DNA of 52,983 bases, taken from contig JAGYWI010000021.1 in NCBI GenBank assembly GCA_018606805.1, positions 1 through 52,983 of the forward strand. The letters run 5' to 3'. Source of the stretch: Candidatus Magnetomicrobium cryptolimnococcus (GTDB lineage Bacteria > Nitrospirota > Thermodesulfovibrionia > Thermodesulfovibrionales > Magnetobacteriaceae). The translations under genes and the position numbers were made by a program. A model generated the notes under the pieces. That model saw nothing but the letters and a program-made list of their open reading frames with translations, ran no database searches and was not told the origin of the DNA. Positions 15,284 to 24,468 of the stretch are shown in pieces (within the stretch, counting starts at the first letter, position 1; each line of letters starts with the position of its first letter).

Positions 15284-15853
15284 TTAATCACCCAATCCCG
15301 TGAAGATATTTATAGACTCCTGAACATGTTCTTTAGGCATACCTAAAAGATCATCTTTTATTAAAGAAAAGAGATCTAAAGTATCTATTTTTTTCCTTCC
15401 ATTACCATTGCTTAATGAATTTTTTTGTTGTTGCCACTCAGGATATTGGTGCGTATATTCTGTAATATCCAATGTACTTCTACAGCCAAATTTATCAATA
15501 ACAAAATCAAGTGCTTCAATATCAGTTTCAGATAGCATATCAAATTCAAAGTTATTCTCTTGAAGCTCATTTACCTTAAATGTGTACTTACCTACTGGTC
15601 CGAATAATTGCAAAGCATAATCAAGTTCTTTATCTAATAAATTGAGTGTAGACAAACTAAGAATATCTGTTGTCTTTAAACCTACTGGCCCATACTCCAT
15701 AACATAATAGTCATCATCTGTTATTGTTCTTCCATAGTGTATTGCATGATATTTATCTGCCAGATATAATAACTTAATTATCTTAATCTTATCAGCCTCT
15801 TTAATCTTTCGTAATATATAATAAATAGCCTCTATAATTGTTAAAGCTTTCAT
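15284..15853 (-). CDS. Panacea (SocA-like, DUF4065) domain protein, orphan
   Basis: 189 aa. The N-terminal half carries the Panacea/SocA-like pattern: KIKIIKLLYLADKYHAIHYGRTITDDDYYVMEYGPVGL region (residues 22-58). This domain is the antitoxin part of many hybrid toxin-antitoxin pairs and of the SocAB proteolytic-adaptor system. The C-terminal half (LSETDIEALDFVIDKFG, ITEYTHQYPEWQQ) matches the usual end of the family. GGAGG lies 8 bases before the ATG. No toxin gene adjoins: selB converges downstream and about 350 bp of non-coding DNA lies upstream. It may be an adaptor, a solo antitoxin or a remnant. Confidence 0.85.
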   Translation of the reverse strand: MKALTIIEAIYYILRKIKEADKIKIIKLLYLADKYHAIHYGRTITDDDYYVMEYGPVGLKTTDILSLSTLNLLDKELDYALQLFGPVGKYTFKVNELQENNFEFDMLSETDIEALDFVIDKFGCRSTLDITEYTHQYPEWQQQKNSLSNGNGRKKIDTLDLFSLIKDDLLGMPKEHVQESINIFTGLGD

Positions 15854-16204
15854 TTCTAATCCTCCTTACCAATATCAATGACAACGATAAATTATATACT
15901 TATATTATAGTTTTATGTAAACAACAAATCAATTCATATTTTTGCTGATATATACACAAATGAAGCAAATTTATAGATTACTCCACAAACCTATCCTTTT
16001 TATATTTATTGCCATTTTCAATGACTTACATATTTATCCTAACCCATTAATTTATAAGGTAAAATTAAAACAAGTTTGTGCTACGCTCACGATTAATGTG
16101 TTATTTACTTTTTCCTTACAATTAAGTTAGGATTAACTATATACCTTTATATTTGAGGTGTACTTATTATAATTATTTTAATTGTTGTAATTAATTGAGA
16201 AGAA
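15854..16204. other. Non-coding interval between the divergent Panacea and GGDEF genes
   Basis: About 350 bp of AT-rich sequence. A 62-codon frame at 15942-16130 has no ribosome site and hydrophobic, unstructured content, so it is not taken as a gene. It presumably holds divergent promoters; a TATAAT-like box lies around 16169, with no convincing -35. No repeats are recognised. Confidence 0.5.
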
Positions 16205-18469
16205 ATGTTGAAAAAAAACGGCGGCGCTACAACATTAAAGGAAATGCCTTATGAATCGGCAGAGAGTCTCTCTGCAATTCTAAATTGCATAGATGGCGCT
16301 GATATTTATGTATCAGACCTCGGCACATATGAAATAGTCTTTATAAACAAAAGCCTGCTCGATAAGTATGGAAATATTACAGGGAAACGTTGTTTTGAAT
16401 CAATATATACCGGTCAGAACGTTCCATGCTCCTTTTGTACTAACAAACTGTTTTTATCAGAAAACGCTAAAATCGGCAAAAAAAAAACTTGGACTTTTAA
16501 AAATGAAGTTAATAATAAATGGTACGAGAGGCAAGATATATTTACTATATGGGAAAATCAACGCACAGTTAAAGTAAGCATACTTAATGAAATTAAAAAT
16601 ACAATAGAGTTTGAAACATCTATTGCCTATGAACTTAAAATAGAGCGGTTACTTTACAATATAACAAAAAGATTTATAAACGTTTGTACAGATAAAATAG
16701 ATGAATGTATCACTCTATCAATCAGAGAAATCGGTGAATATTTAAAGGCTTCCAATGGATATGTTTACCTTCTTTTTGATAATGATACCAAAATAGAGCA
16801 AACACACGCGTGGTGTACCAATAATATTAAGCCTATAAGCAGTTTTACAAAGGAGTTGCCAATTAACGATTTTTATTGGTTATTACAGCTTTTGTGCAAA
16901 GGGGAGGTGTTTTCAACTTATGATGTAAGTACAATGTCTAACGTCAAACCATATTTAGTCAAATTTGGGAAAAAACCACCGTTTAACTCAATACTATACG
17001 GTGATACTGTCCTAGCTCCCATAGATTATGAAAACCGCCTTATAGGGTTTACCGGCTATAGTTTGATTGGCAATAAACAGTTAACCCCATTTATGGTGAA
17101 GTCAACAGTAAGGAGAATGGGTGAAATATTTGCCCATGTACTAGTCAAAAAAATCATCTCAAGACAAATAGAGCATTTGGCACACTATGACCAGCTAACT
17201 AATCTGCCAAACCGAACGCTTTTTAGTGACCGTCTAAGTAATGCAATAAACCATTCAAAACGTAATGGCTGGACAACAGCATTATTATTTTTAGACCTTG
17301 ATGGTTTCAAAAAGGTAAATGATATGTATGGACATGATTTTGGCGATATAGTACTACGACAGGCGGCTGAACGAATCAAAAACTGCCTTAGAGAATCCGA
17401 CACGGTAGGACGCCTAGGCGGTGATGAATTTACTATAATAATTGCAAATCTGGCAAAACGACAAGATATGGCATCCATTTGCCAAAAAATCATTGAAAAC
17501 GTCTCCATGCCATACAATATTAATGGCACAAGCTGTTGTATAGGGGCAAGTATTGGAGTTAGTATATATCCGGATAACGGTCAAACTAATGAAAATCTCC
17601 TTAAATGTGCAGATATAGCCATGTATCAAGCCAAAATGCTTGGAAAAAACAATTATCAATTTTATAACCCTACAAATAAAGTAGATACTTTTAAAGAAAT
17701 TAACAACAAACGCAGACTCCAAAGGGCTCTGGATACAGATGAATTTATAGTCCACTACCAGCCACAGTTTGACATAAAAACAGGTAGAATAAAGGGTGTG
17801 GAGGCTTTAATAAGATGGTACCATCCGGAACTTGGCGTTGTTTTTCCGTCTAACTTCTTAAAAGAGGCGATAGAGGCTGGCTTAATGTTTAATATAGATG
17901 AATGGATAATAAGGCACGTATGCTGTCAAATTCGCCAATGGCAAGCCGACGGTCTTCCACATATAAGCGTAAATGTCAACATATCTTATCAAAACACAAA
18001 TGAACGCAAAATAATAAATGCTATAGAAAGGGCTTTAATGGATGCCAGCATTACTGCCGAACACTTAAATATCGAATTTACTGAAAGCTCCATTATACTA
18101 AAAGACAAGGCAACCGTTATAATGTTAAACCGCCTAAAAGAAACAGGTATAAAACTGTCTGTTGATGGCTTTAGTGCTGACTATACTTCATTGCACAAAT
18201 TTAAAAACCTACCAATTGATACAATAAAAGTCTCTCCTCAATTTATACAAAAAAGTACCATAAACACTAGTGAGGCCACACTTGCAAGGGCACTTTTTGC
18301 TATGGCACATAATTATGGTCTACAAGTAATAGCCGTTGGTGTTGAAACAGAAGAACAGTTTGAATTTATAAGACAACTTAAATGTGATATGGTGCAGGGA
18401 TACCTATTCAGTAATCCAATGACAGCTGATAAATTCAGACAATTTATGGCAACAAGATATACCATTTAA
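16205..18469 (+). CDS. PAS-GAF-GGDEF-EAL protein, likely diguanylate cyclase with degenerate EAL
   Basis: 754 aa. The N-terminal PAS-like domain (about 25-130) contains CFESIYTGQNVPCSFC, a Cys-bearing sensor segment. A GAF-like domain follows (about 145-310). The GGDEF domain has an intact GRLGGDEF motif (405-409) and an upstream RESD inhibitory site, so c-di-GMP synthesis with product inhibition is expected. The EAL domain keeps EALIRW, NVN and EFTES. However, the DDFGTG loop reads D654-G655-F-S-A-D, the Lys-Ile-Asp motif reads KVS, and the catalytic AEGVE reads AVGVE (V711). Phosphodiesterase activity is therefore probably lost and the domain may only bind c-di-GMP. Not predicted to be membrane-anchored. 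The start has GAGAAG close upstream. Confidence 0.9.
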   Translation: MLKKNGGATTLKEMPYESAESLSAILNCIDGADIYVSDLGTYEIVFINKSLLDKYGNITGKRCFESIYTGQNVPCSFCTNKLFLSENAKIGKKKTWTFKNEVNNKWYERQDIFTIWENQRTVKVSILNEIKNTIEFETSIAYELKIERLLYNITKRFINVCTDKIDECITLSIREIGEYLKASNGYVYLLFDNDTKIEQTHAWCTNNIKPISSFTKELPINDFYWLLQLLCKGEVFSTYDVSTMSNVKPYLVKFGKKPPFNSILYGDTVLAPIDYENRLIGFTGYSLIGNKQLTPFMVKSTVRRMGEIFAHVLVKKIISRQIEHLAHYDQLTNLPNRTLFSDRLSNAINHSKRNGWTTALLFLDLDGFKKVNDMYGHDFGDIVLRQAAERIKNCLRESDTVGRLGGDEFTIIIANLAKRQDMASICQKIIENVSMPYNINGTSCCIGASIGVSIYPDNGQTNENLLKCADIAMYQAKMLGKNNYQFYNPTNKVDTFKEINNKRRLQRALDTDEFIVHYQPQFDIKTGRIKGVEALIRWYHPELGVVFPSNFLKEAIEAGLMFNIDEWIIRHVCCQIRQWQADGLPHISVNVNISYQNTNERKIINAIERALMDASITAEHLNIEFTESSIILKDKATVIMLNRLKETGIKLSVDGFSADYTSLHKFKNLPIDTIKVSPQFIQKSTINTSEATLARALFAMAHNYGLQVIAVGVETEEQFEFIRQLKCDMVQGYLFSNPMTADKFRQFMATRYTI

Positions 18470-18477
18470 GAGAACTA

Positions 18478-21462
18478 TCATTCTACAATATTTACAGTAA
18501 CACTATCATAATACAATTCATCCCAATCAAGATTGCTATTCATGTTTAAATCAACACCAAAGTAAAACGTGTGCTCCCCAGTGCCTAACGTACTTGTACT
18601 ATACACAGTATATGAGTTTAAATCTATAAGTGAACCCATTAACGTATAAGATAGCCCTTCTTTCCATGAAAAAGTACTACCTAAAACATCAAAATAAAAC
18701 AACTGACCGTTACGCTCCTCAACAACCCACCAATCGGCATTATCGTATAGATAATCCCCTGAGTTAAGCGACAAAGATATTGAAACCGTACCATCTTTTT
18801 TAATATTTACGTGGTCATTTGCCCCGTTTGCAGTTATACTAACAACCGGCTTATAACCTTTTTTATAATTAACAAGTACTGTCCCATAATTTCCACTTAC
18901 CACAAACATATTATTTCCATAGGCAATTGAACTCAAGCAACTAACAGTGTGCGTGTTTTCAATGTTTTGCCACGTTTTACCATCCTCAGAATATATCAAA
19001 ACGCCGTTACACCCACCAACTAAAAACACACCATCTCCATAAGACACACTGTACAAATCATTATCAGTAGTTGAGCTACCAGTTGCCCATGTATTACCAT
19101 CTATCGAAGTTAAAAGCGTACCCTTCTGACCCACAGCAACAAACACACTACTGCCATATGCCACATCGTTTAGATTTGCCGTAACAGTAGACTTGCTGCT
19201 ATCTGTCCAGTTGCTACCATCGTTAGATGTTAGTATTGCCCCCATATCGCCAACTGCAATATAAGTAGCATTACCATATGTAACACCATTAAGTGTGTTT
19301 ATGACAGTTGTGCTTTGTTCTGTCCATTTAGAACCATCCACGCTTGTTACCACACGCCCATTATCACCAACTCCTACAAATAAATTATTCCCCCAAATAA
19401 CATCCAAAAGCCCTAAACTATTTCCCACAGAAATATAATCCCAGCTTACACCATCCGATGATACCAACACCTTACCATTATACCCTACCGTTAAGAACTT
19501 CCCATCACCATAAGTAACACTATTAGGAGGCCCGTTACTGCCATATACGCTATCATACCAACTCCTACCATTAGTAGAACTATAGATCATACCGTTATTA
19601 TCAACAACTGCATATTTTCCCTCACCATAGGCTACACCATTTAAAAAAACCGTATCATATATCGTGTAAAGCGTCCATGTTTTATTATCATCAGAAGACA
19701 TAGCAAAAACTCCATGCTTGTCAAAAGTCTCACCAATTGCTACAAAAAAGTCATCCACATAAAAAACCCCTGAAAAACTACTAACATTACTAACTTCCAC
19801 AGTTTCCCACTCTCCATCTCCTGCACTTATCACTGTAAGCCCATAGTAACCAACCGCAACTAAAGCATCATCACTATAGGCAATTGCATACAACGGCATA
19901 TCCACTTCACCTTCCAATGTCCACAGTCCCGCACCATCACTACTATACACAACCCCACGGCTACCATCACTACTGCTACCAACAGCATAAAACTTCCCAC
20001 CCTTAAAGGTAACAGCCCGCAAAGAAGCATCAACCGTAGCAACCTCTTCCCACTTAACACCATCTGAAGATAAAAACACACTTCCACCATTACCAATAGC
20101 CAGATACTTATCATTTCCATAAGTAACACTAATGAGCTCACCGTTATAACCCGAAGTCCCCTTACTCCAGCTCACACCATTATCGGAAGATACCAAAACC
20201 ACTCCATTATGCCCAACTGCCACAAATTTGCTGCCTCCATATACTACACTATTTAACCACTTAGCACTCATACCTCTCCTGTACACCCAGTTATCACCAT
20301 CTAAAGAGGTAACTATCATATCTCCAACTGCCACAAATGTACCGTTTCCATAGGTTACACCTTTCAGCATATATGGATTTGTTAAAACAACTTCATTCCA
20401 TGTAAAACCATCATTAGAGGTATAAATACTATCATGTCCATTAAATCCAGTAACTGCAAACAACCCATTACCATAGGCAAGTCCTGTAAACATAGTAGAA
20501 TTTGAGGTAGTACCGGCAAAATCTATAAAATGATTATCCGACAGTAATATACCATTATCCCCTACCACTACAAACATACCATTGCCATAAGCTACAGCAT
20601 TATAAGAAATACTTGGATACATGTAAAAAGTATAAGGTACCTGCAAATCCCATGACGTACCATTATTTTGTGAAACCAAAATAGTACCATTTTCCTTACC
20701 AACAACCACAAAACTACTGTTACCATAAATAACATCCGTAAATGTATCAACAACATCAACACCGACCGTAGACCAGTTAGTACCATTAGTTGAACGCAAA
20801 ATAGCCTTATCACCAACTGCTATAAAAGTATTACCTCCAAAGGCTACACTGTAAAATCCATTATCCGTAACATCATTTTCTATATCCCAACTTACACCAT
20901 TATTTTTTGATACTGCTATAATCCCACCATCACCAACTGCTATAAATATCCCATTACCATATGTAACACTACGAAGGCTTGCAGCGATACTTGATACTTC
21001 CTGCTTCCAACTCGTACCATTTGTTGAGCTTAACACAACCCCATTATCACCGACTGCTATATAAATACCATTACCATATGCTAACCCATAAATACTATTG
21101 GTATCTGTTGTTGCAGCTTTAGTCCAAGTAACAGCATCTTTAGATGTAAGGATTAAACCATTATACCCACCAGCAATAAAAATCCCATCTCCATATACCA
21201 CACTGTATATACTATTATAAGAACCAGCCCCAGCCATAACATTTAACCAGTTTCGTCCATCTTCAGAGATTAATATGGCATCTTCCTTACTTGATGCCAC
21301 ATACTTACCTTGCCCATAAGTTACATCCGTTAAATAATGTTTATCGGATAACACATTTATCCAATGCCACTTTTCCTGAATATCAGCAAAACTTTCTACT
21401 GATATTAGACACATAAATATAATAATTAGTAAATTTTTCATAACTATAAAAAAAAATAGCAT
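18478..21462 (-). CDS. Secreted multi-propeller repeat protein (21 repeats)
   Basis: 994 aa with a signal peptide (KNLLIIIFMCLISVESFA, cleavage about residue 26). The body is built from about 40-residue repeats of the form VxYGNGxFVAVGxxGxxLxS followed by xDGxxW. I count 21 copies by the YGxGxFxAVG-like core, which would fit three seven-bladed beta-propellers. The repeats resemble BNR/HCF136/sortilin-type propellers rather than WD40. The last about 110 residues form a separate domain with ADWWVVEE, GSTFSWKEGL and LNMNSNLDWDELYYDSV, probably beta-sandwich. It is likely exported and binds a partner or surface polymer. It abuts the kinase gene upstream with no gap, so they are co-transcribed. 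Confidence 0.85.
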   Translation of the reverse strand: MLFFFIVMKNLLIIIFMCLISVESFADIQEKWHWINVLSDKHYLTDVTYGQGKYVASSKEDAILISEDGRNWLNVMAGAGSYNSIYSVVYGDGIFIAGGYNGLILTSKDAVTWTKAATTDTNSIYGLAYGNGIYIAVGDNGVVLSSTNGTSWKQEVSSIAASLRSVTYGNGIFIAVGDGGIIAVSKNNGVSWDIENDVTDNGFYSVAFGGNTFIAVGDKAILRSTNGTNWSTVGVDVVDTFTDVIYGNSSFVVVGKENGTILVSQNNGTSWDLQVPYTFYMYPSISYNAVAYGNGMFVVVGDNGILLSDNHFIDFAGTTSNSTMFTGLAYGNGLFAVTGFNGHDSIYTSNDGFTWNEVVLTNPYMLKGVTYGNGTFVAVGDMIVTSLDGDNWVYRRGMSAKWLNSVVYGGSKFVAVGHNGVVLVSSDNGVSWSKGTSGYNGELISVTYGNDKYLAIGNGGSVFLSSDGVKWEEVATVDASLRAVTFKGGKFYAVGSSSDGSRGVVYSSDGAGLWTLEGEVDMPLYAIAYSDDALVAVGYYGLTVISAGDGEWETVEVSNVSSFSGVFYVDDFFVAIGETFDKHGVFAMSSDDNKTWTLYTIYDTVFLNGVAYGEGKYAVVDNNGMIYSSTNGRSWYDSVYGSNGPPNSVTYGDGKFLTVGYNGKVLVSSDGVSWDYISVGNSLGLLDVIWGNNLFVGVGDNGRVVTSVDGSKWTEQSTTVINTLNGVTYGNATYIAVGDMGAILTSNDGSNWTDSSKSTVTANLNDVAYGSSVFVAVGQKGTLLTSIDGNTWATGSSTTDNDLYSVSYGDGVFLVGGCNGVLIYSEDGKTWQNIENTHTVSCLSSIAYGNNMFVVSGNYGTVLVNYKKGYKPVVSITANGANDHVNIKKDGTVSISLSLNSGDYLYDNADWWVVEERNGQLFYFDVLGSTFSWKEGLSYTLMGSLIDLNSYTVYSTSTLGTGEHTFYFGVDLNMNSNLDWDELYYDSVTVNIVE

Positions 21463-22380
21463 TTATCTATTTACTTTTCCAACATCATCAAAATATATTT
21501 TAAATGCTGTTCCTCCATTTCTTATAATTTCACACCTGCCCAAAAGCTGCTGTTCAACAATACCATAGATTAAATTAAACCCCAAAGAATCAGTCTTAGT
21601 AACATCTATAGATGCAGGTAACCCTATACCATTATCTTTAACTATAAGCAAATATCCAGCCTCTCCCAAATTAGTAAAGGAAATTTCAACCGTACCATCA
21701 TTATCAGAAGGAAAGGCATACTTCATAGCATTAGTTACTATCTCTGTTATAATAAGTCCACATAAAACCGACGTATCAATGCTTAATGATATATCACTCG
21801 TTTTTACAAAAATACTAACATTTGGTTTTCTATAAGTTTGCTGTATTGCCTCAACTAGCCTTGTTATATACTCAATAGTACCTACCCGAGATAGATTTTT
21901 GGATTTATACAATATCTCATGTACTAAACACATAGACTGTATACGGCTTACACTGTCATTAAAAATAGCCCTATCAGACTCAGTAGTAATATTTTTAACA
22001 TTTAACATCAATAAACTACGTATAACCATTAAATTATTCTTTACCCTATGATGAATCTCTTTTAAAAGTACGGCTTTTTCCTCATCAGCCCGTTTTATTT
22101 TTAAAAACAACGGTGTTATCTTCAATGTTCCTAAAAAAATCGTTACAGAAATGATAAGCCCCATCAACTCAAAAAAGAATGAATCCTGATAACCATAGTC
22201 CCCAATCAATAAATAAAACAGACTTTCAAGCCTACGTAACGTCATTAAAGAAATGCCGATAGAAAGTAAAAGCCACCCAGTCCTTTCCCCCGTAACCTTT
22301 ATAAGCCTAAATGCAAAAAAAGCTGCCATTAATTGGAAAAATACCGATAGGGATAATATTATAACCATTATATATAACAA
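21463..22380 (-). CDS. Membrane sensor histidine kinase, HisKA_2 type
   Basis: 305 aa. Three hydrophobic spans lie in the first 90 residues with no large sensor domain. A HisKA_2 dimerisation box follows (VLLKEIHHRVKNNLMVI, phospho-acceptor H110/H111). The HATPase domain has the N box TEIVTNAMKYAF and G boxes DNGIGLP and GFNLIYGIVEQQLLG. HisKA_2 kinases usually signal through stand-alone receivers. The TTG at 22380 has GGGGAG 8 bases upstream and is preferred to the ATG at 22368. The stop directly abuts the start of the 21-repeat propeller gene, suggesting that both serve one surface-sensing function (inference). Confidence 0.9.
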   Translation of the reverse strand: MLYIMVIILSLSVFFQLMAAFFAFRLIKVTGERTGWLLLSIGISLMTLRRLESLFYLLIGDYGYQDSFFFELMGLIISVTIFLGTLKITPLFLKIKRADEEKAVLLKEIHHRVKNNLMVIRSLLMLNVKNITTESDRAIFNDSVSRIQSMCLVHEILYKSKNLSRVGTIEYITRLVEAIQQTYRKPNVSIFVKTSDISLSIDTSVLCGLIITEIVTNAMKYAFPSDNDGTVEISFTNLGEAGYLLIVKDNGIGLPASIDVTKTDSLGFNLIYGIVEQQLLGRCEIIRNGGTAFKIYFDDVGKVNR

Positions 22381-22576
22381 TTAAAATTCTCCCCTTAATA
22401 TTAGAAAAACAAATAAATGTAAAGATGAAAGTACTACTACCCCCTAACAAAAACACTGCTCACTATATATGTTTACAGTTTTTATAATTTTTTGTCAATA
22501 ATAAGCGTGAAAATGGTCAGGGCAAAAGCCTCTTAACTATTGAGTTTTAACAGTAGCCTGCCTACTTTTACCACTT

Positions 22577-23191
22577 TTAAAAACGCACATACTTTTCCAC
22601 CACTTTACCAACTATTTGTAACGTTACGTTTAAGTCCCTGTCTAATAGATTGCTTGTTCTATTTATAGTAATTGGCAAAATATGTGGACTAAAGGGGATT
22701 AGTTGGACATTATTAAGGGTTAAGTGGATTTTAGCAATAGTAAGCACATCTTTGATATTTACGGCAACGATGTCTCCCGAAAGGACATCAGCGGTTGGGT
22801 CTACTATCGCTATTTCGTTTTTTTGGAATGTTGGCTCCATAGTATTATCTTTTATCAAAAACCCGAAGGCACTTGCACTGTAGCATTTAGTTGGTGCCCA
22901 GTCCTCCGTAGAGTCTTGGTTTAAAGTCGAAATTACTGGCACCATGTATGCTTTATTAGCTATTGATAATGCTTCTGCGATGTTTTTTTTATCATTAATA
23001 ATGTTTTCTATATCGTCTATGGTTATGTTAAACAAAAAGGCGAGCTGTTTTAGTGTGTTATGACCGGGGTTTCTATAGCCAGTAAACCATTGATTTATCT
23101 GTCCTATTGATTTTCCTAAGTGTTTGGCAAGGTCTTTTCTTTTCCAGCCTTTTTGAGCCATCAGCGTTTGCATAAGTTCTTTATAGGTCAT
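22577..23191 (-). CDS. LexA/CI-like repressor with altered S24 active site
   Basis: 204 aa. An N-terminal helix-turn-helix (KRKDLAKHLGKSIGQINQWFTGYRNPG, residues 17-43) is joined to a C-terminal S24 peptidase-like domain. In that domain the usual G-D-S-M-E-P reads D-N-T-M-E-P, placing Thr117 at the nucleophile. The general-base Lys is present (K154, TIAKIH). No Ala-Gly or Cys-Gly cleavage pair is seen between the domains. It may bind DNA without RecA-induced autocleavage, or cleave using Thr. It stands alone, and its promoter region is replaced by a MITE end (from 23202). Typical of prophage repressors, though no phage genes are nearby. Confidence 0.88.
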   Translation of the reverse strand: MTYKELMQTLMAQKGWKRKDLAKHLGKSIGQINQWFTGYRNPGHNTLKQLAFLFNITIDDIENIINDKKNIAEALSIANKAYMVPVISTLNQDSTEDWAPTKCYSASAFGFLIKDNTMEPTFQKNEIAIVDPTADVLSGDIVAVNIKDVLTIAKIHLTLNNVQLIPFSPHILPITINRTSNLLDRDLNVTLQIVGKVVEKYVRF

Positions 23192-23195
23192 ATGT

Positions 23196-23256
23196 ATAGT
23201 GTATACTAAAATAAATTAGGTTTGCAAAAAATGCAGGGTTTTCCCACGCCATCTTT
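23196..23256. repeat. Solo MITE end at the repressor promoter
   Basis: TAGTGTATACTAAAATAAAT then TAGGTTTGCA is the same terminal sequence as the right end at 12988 and the end at 35408. It sits 5-30 bp upstream of the repressor start. It is followed by GGGTTTTCCCACGCC, the tail motif of the hairpin-repeat family, so this looks like an internally deleted copy. The AGTGTATACT palindrome could act as an operator (inference). Confidence 0.65.
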
Positions 23257-23261
23257 TTTCC

Positions 23262-24461
23262 TTAACTTAATGGCATTTGTTCCTTTTGTATTTTTTTCAA
23301 TGCAAGCGGTAGCTCAATTGTAAACATAACACCATTTCCAATATTTTCAGCATATAATAATCCCCCCATGTGTTCTTCTATAATTATTTTAGAGACATAA
23401 AGCCCCATCCCTATACCTTTACCCTGCTCCTTTGTCGTAAAATATGGGTCAAATATCCTGCCAAGTATTTCCTCACTTATATTTCCACCGTTATCTGTTA
23501 TTAATACAATACACATATCCTCAAACTTATATACATCTTCACAGATAATGCCTTTTTTGTCTTTAGGGTCAAACCCTGACATCTGTTTTTCAACAATAGC
23601 ATCTTTTGCATTATTTAATATATGTAAAAACACCTGATTAATTTCCAGCTCATATCCAATAATCTTTATATCATCGTGTATATTCAGTATGCATTCAATA
23701 TTCAAATGTTCTAGGGATTTACAGAAAAGTTCCAGTGTCTTTTTTAGAGATTGCCCAATATCAAACTCCATCATAGTTGATTCAGGTTGAAAATAGTTAC
23801 TAAACTGCGTTATAGTACTTGACATACTAGAGATGATACTTAACGTACTACTAACAGATTCTGATAAATAATTCTCATCAAGTTCATCGAATTTATAAGC
23901 CTCTTCAAGGTCTTGTATAATGAGTCCAACTTGGTTTAATGGTTGCCGCCAATTATGGGCAATAGATGTAATAAGCTCTCCCATTGCTATTATTCGACTT
24001 TTTTGCAACAATAATTGCTCTACCTTTTTCCTTTTTTCGACTTCTTGTTTATACATAATTTCACTAGAAATTTTATAAAGTACACTCATCAGGTATTGTT
24101 CTTTTATTGGTTTTAACAAAAAGCTATCTATCCCAATATTAATTAAATCAATCAGATAATGTGAATCATCATGTGCCGAAACAACTATCACCGCTTGTTT
24201 TTCATTTTTTGCCTTTATCTTCTTAACCATATCTACACCGTTTAAAACAGGCATACAAATATCACTGATAATTATATCATACTCACCTGTTTCATATTGA
24301 ATAAGCCCTTCTTCACCGTTTTCAGCCGTATCAACAACCTTAAAAAATCTAAATAGAAGCCGCCTTGTAGCCTCCCTTAAGACCTTTTCATCTTCAACAT
24401 AAAGTACCTTCATCTTACTGCCACATTCGGCAAGCCTTCTTATCTCCTCAACATTTACCAT
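23262..24461 (-). CDS. Response regulator-histidine kinase hybrid (REC-HisKA-HATPase)
   Basis: 399 aa, soluble. An N-terminal receiver domain has YVEDEK and phospho-acceptor D67 (IISDICMP) plus K117 (LLKPIK). A coiled-coil linker leads to a HisKA box, SIAHNWRQPLN (H169), then HATPase motifs LNNAKDAI, TDNGGNI, GIGMGLYVSK and a final GVMFTIELPL. This receiver-then-kinase order lets an upstream kinase control a second kinase. It is co-directional with the 906-aa kinase, which ends 7 bp before this start, so the two probably form a relay. No DNA-binding output domain is present. Confidence 0.92.
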   Translation of the reverse strand: MVNVEEIRRLAECGSKMKVLYVEDEKVLREATRRLLFRFFKVVDTAENGEEGLIQYETGEYDIIISDICMPVLNGVDMVKKIKAKNEKQAVIVVSAHDDSHYLIDLINIGIDSFLLKPIKEQYLMSVLYKISSEIMYKQEVEKRKKVEQLLLQKSRIIAMGELITSIAHNWRQPLNQVGLIIQDLEEAYKFDELDENYLSESVSSTLSIISSMSSTITQFSNYFQPESTMMEFDIGQSLKKTLELFCKSLEHLNIECILNIHDDIKIIGYELEINQVFLHILNNAKDAIVEKQMSGFDPKDKKGIICEDVYKFEDMCIVLITDNGGNISEEILGRIFDPYFTTKEQGKGIGMGLYVSKIIIEEHMGGLLYAENIGNGVMFTIELPLALKKIQKEQMPLS

Positions 24462-24468
24462 ACACTTT

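Noticed and set aside
15942-16130. 62-codon plus-strand frame as a possible toxin partner of the Panacea protein
   Set aside because: No ribosome site, on the opposite strand and divergent, with no recognisable toxin features.
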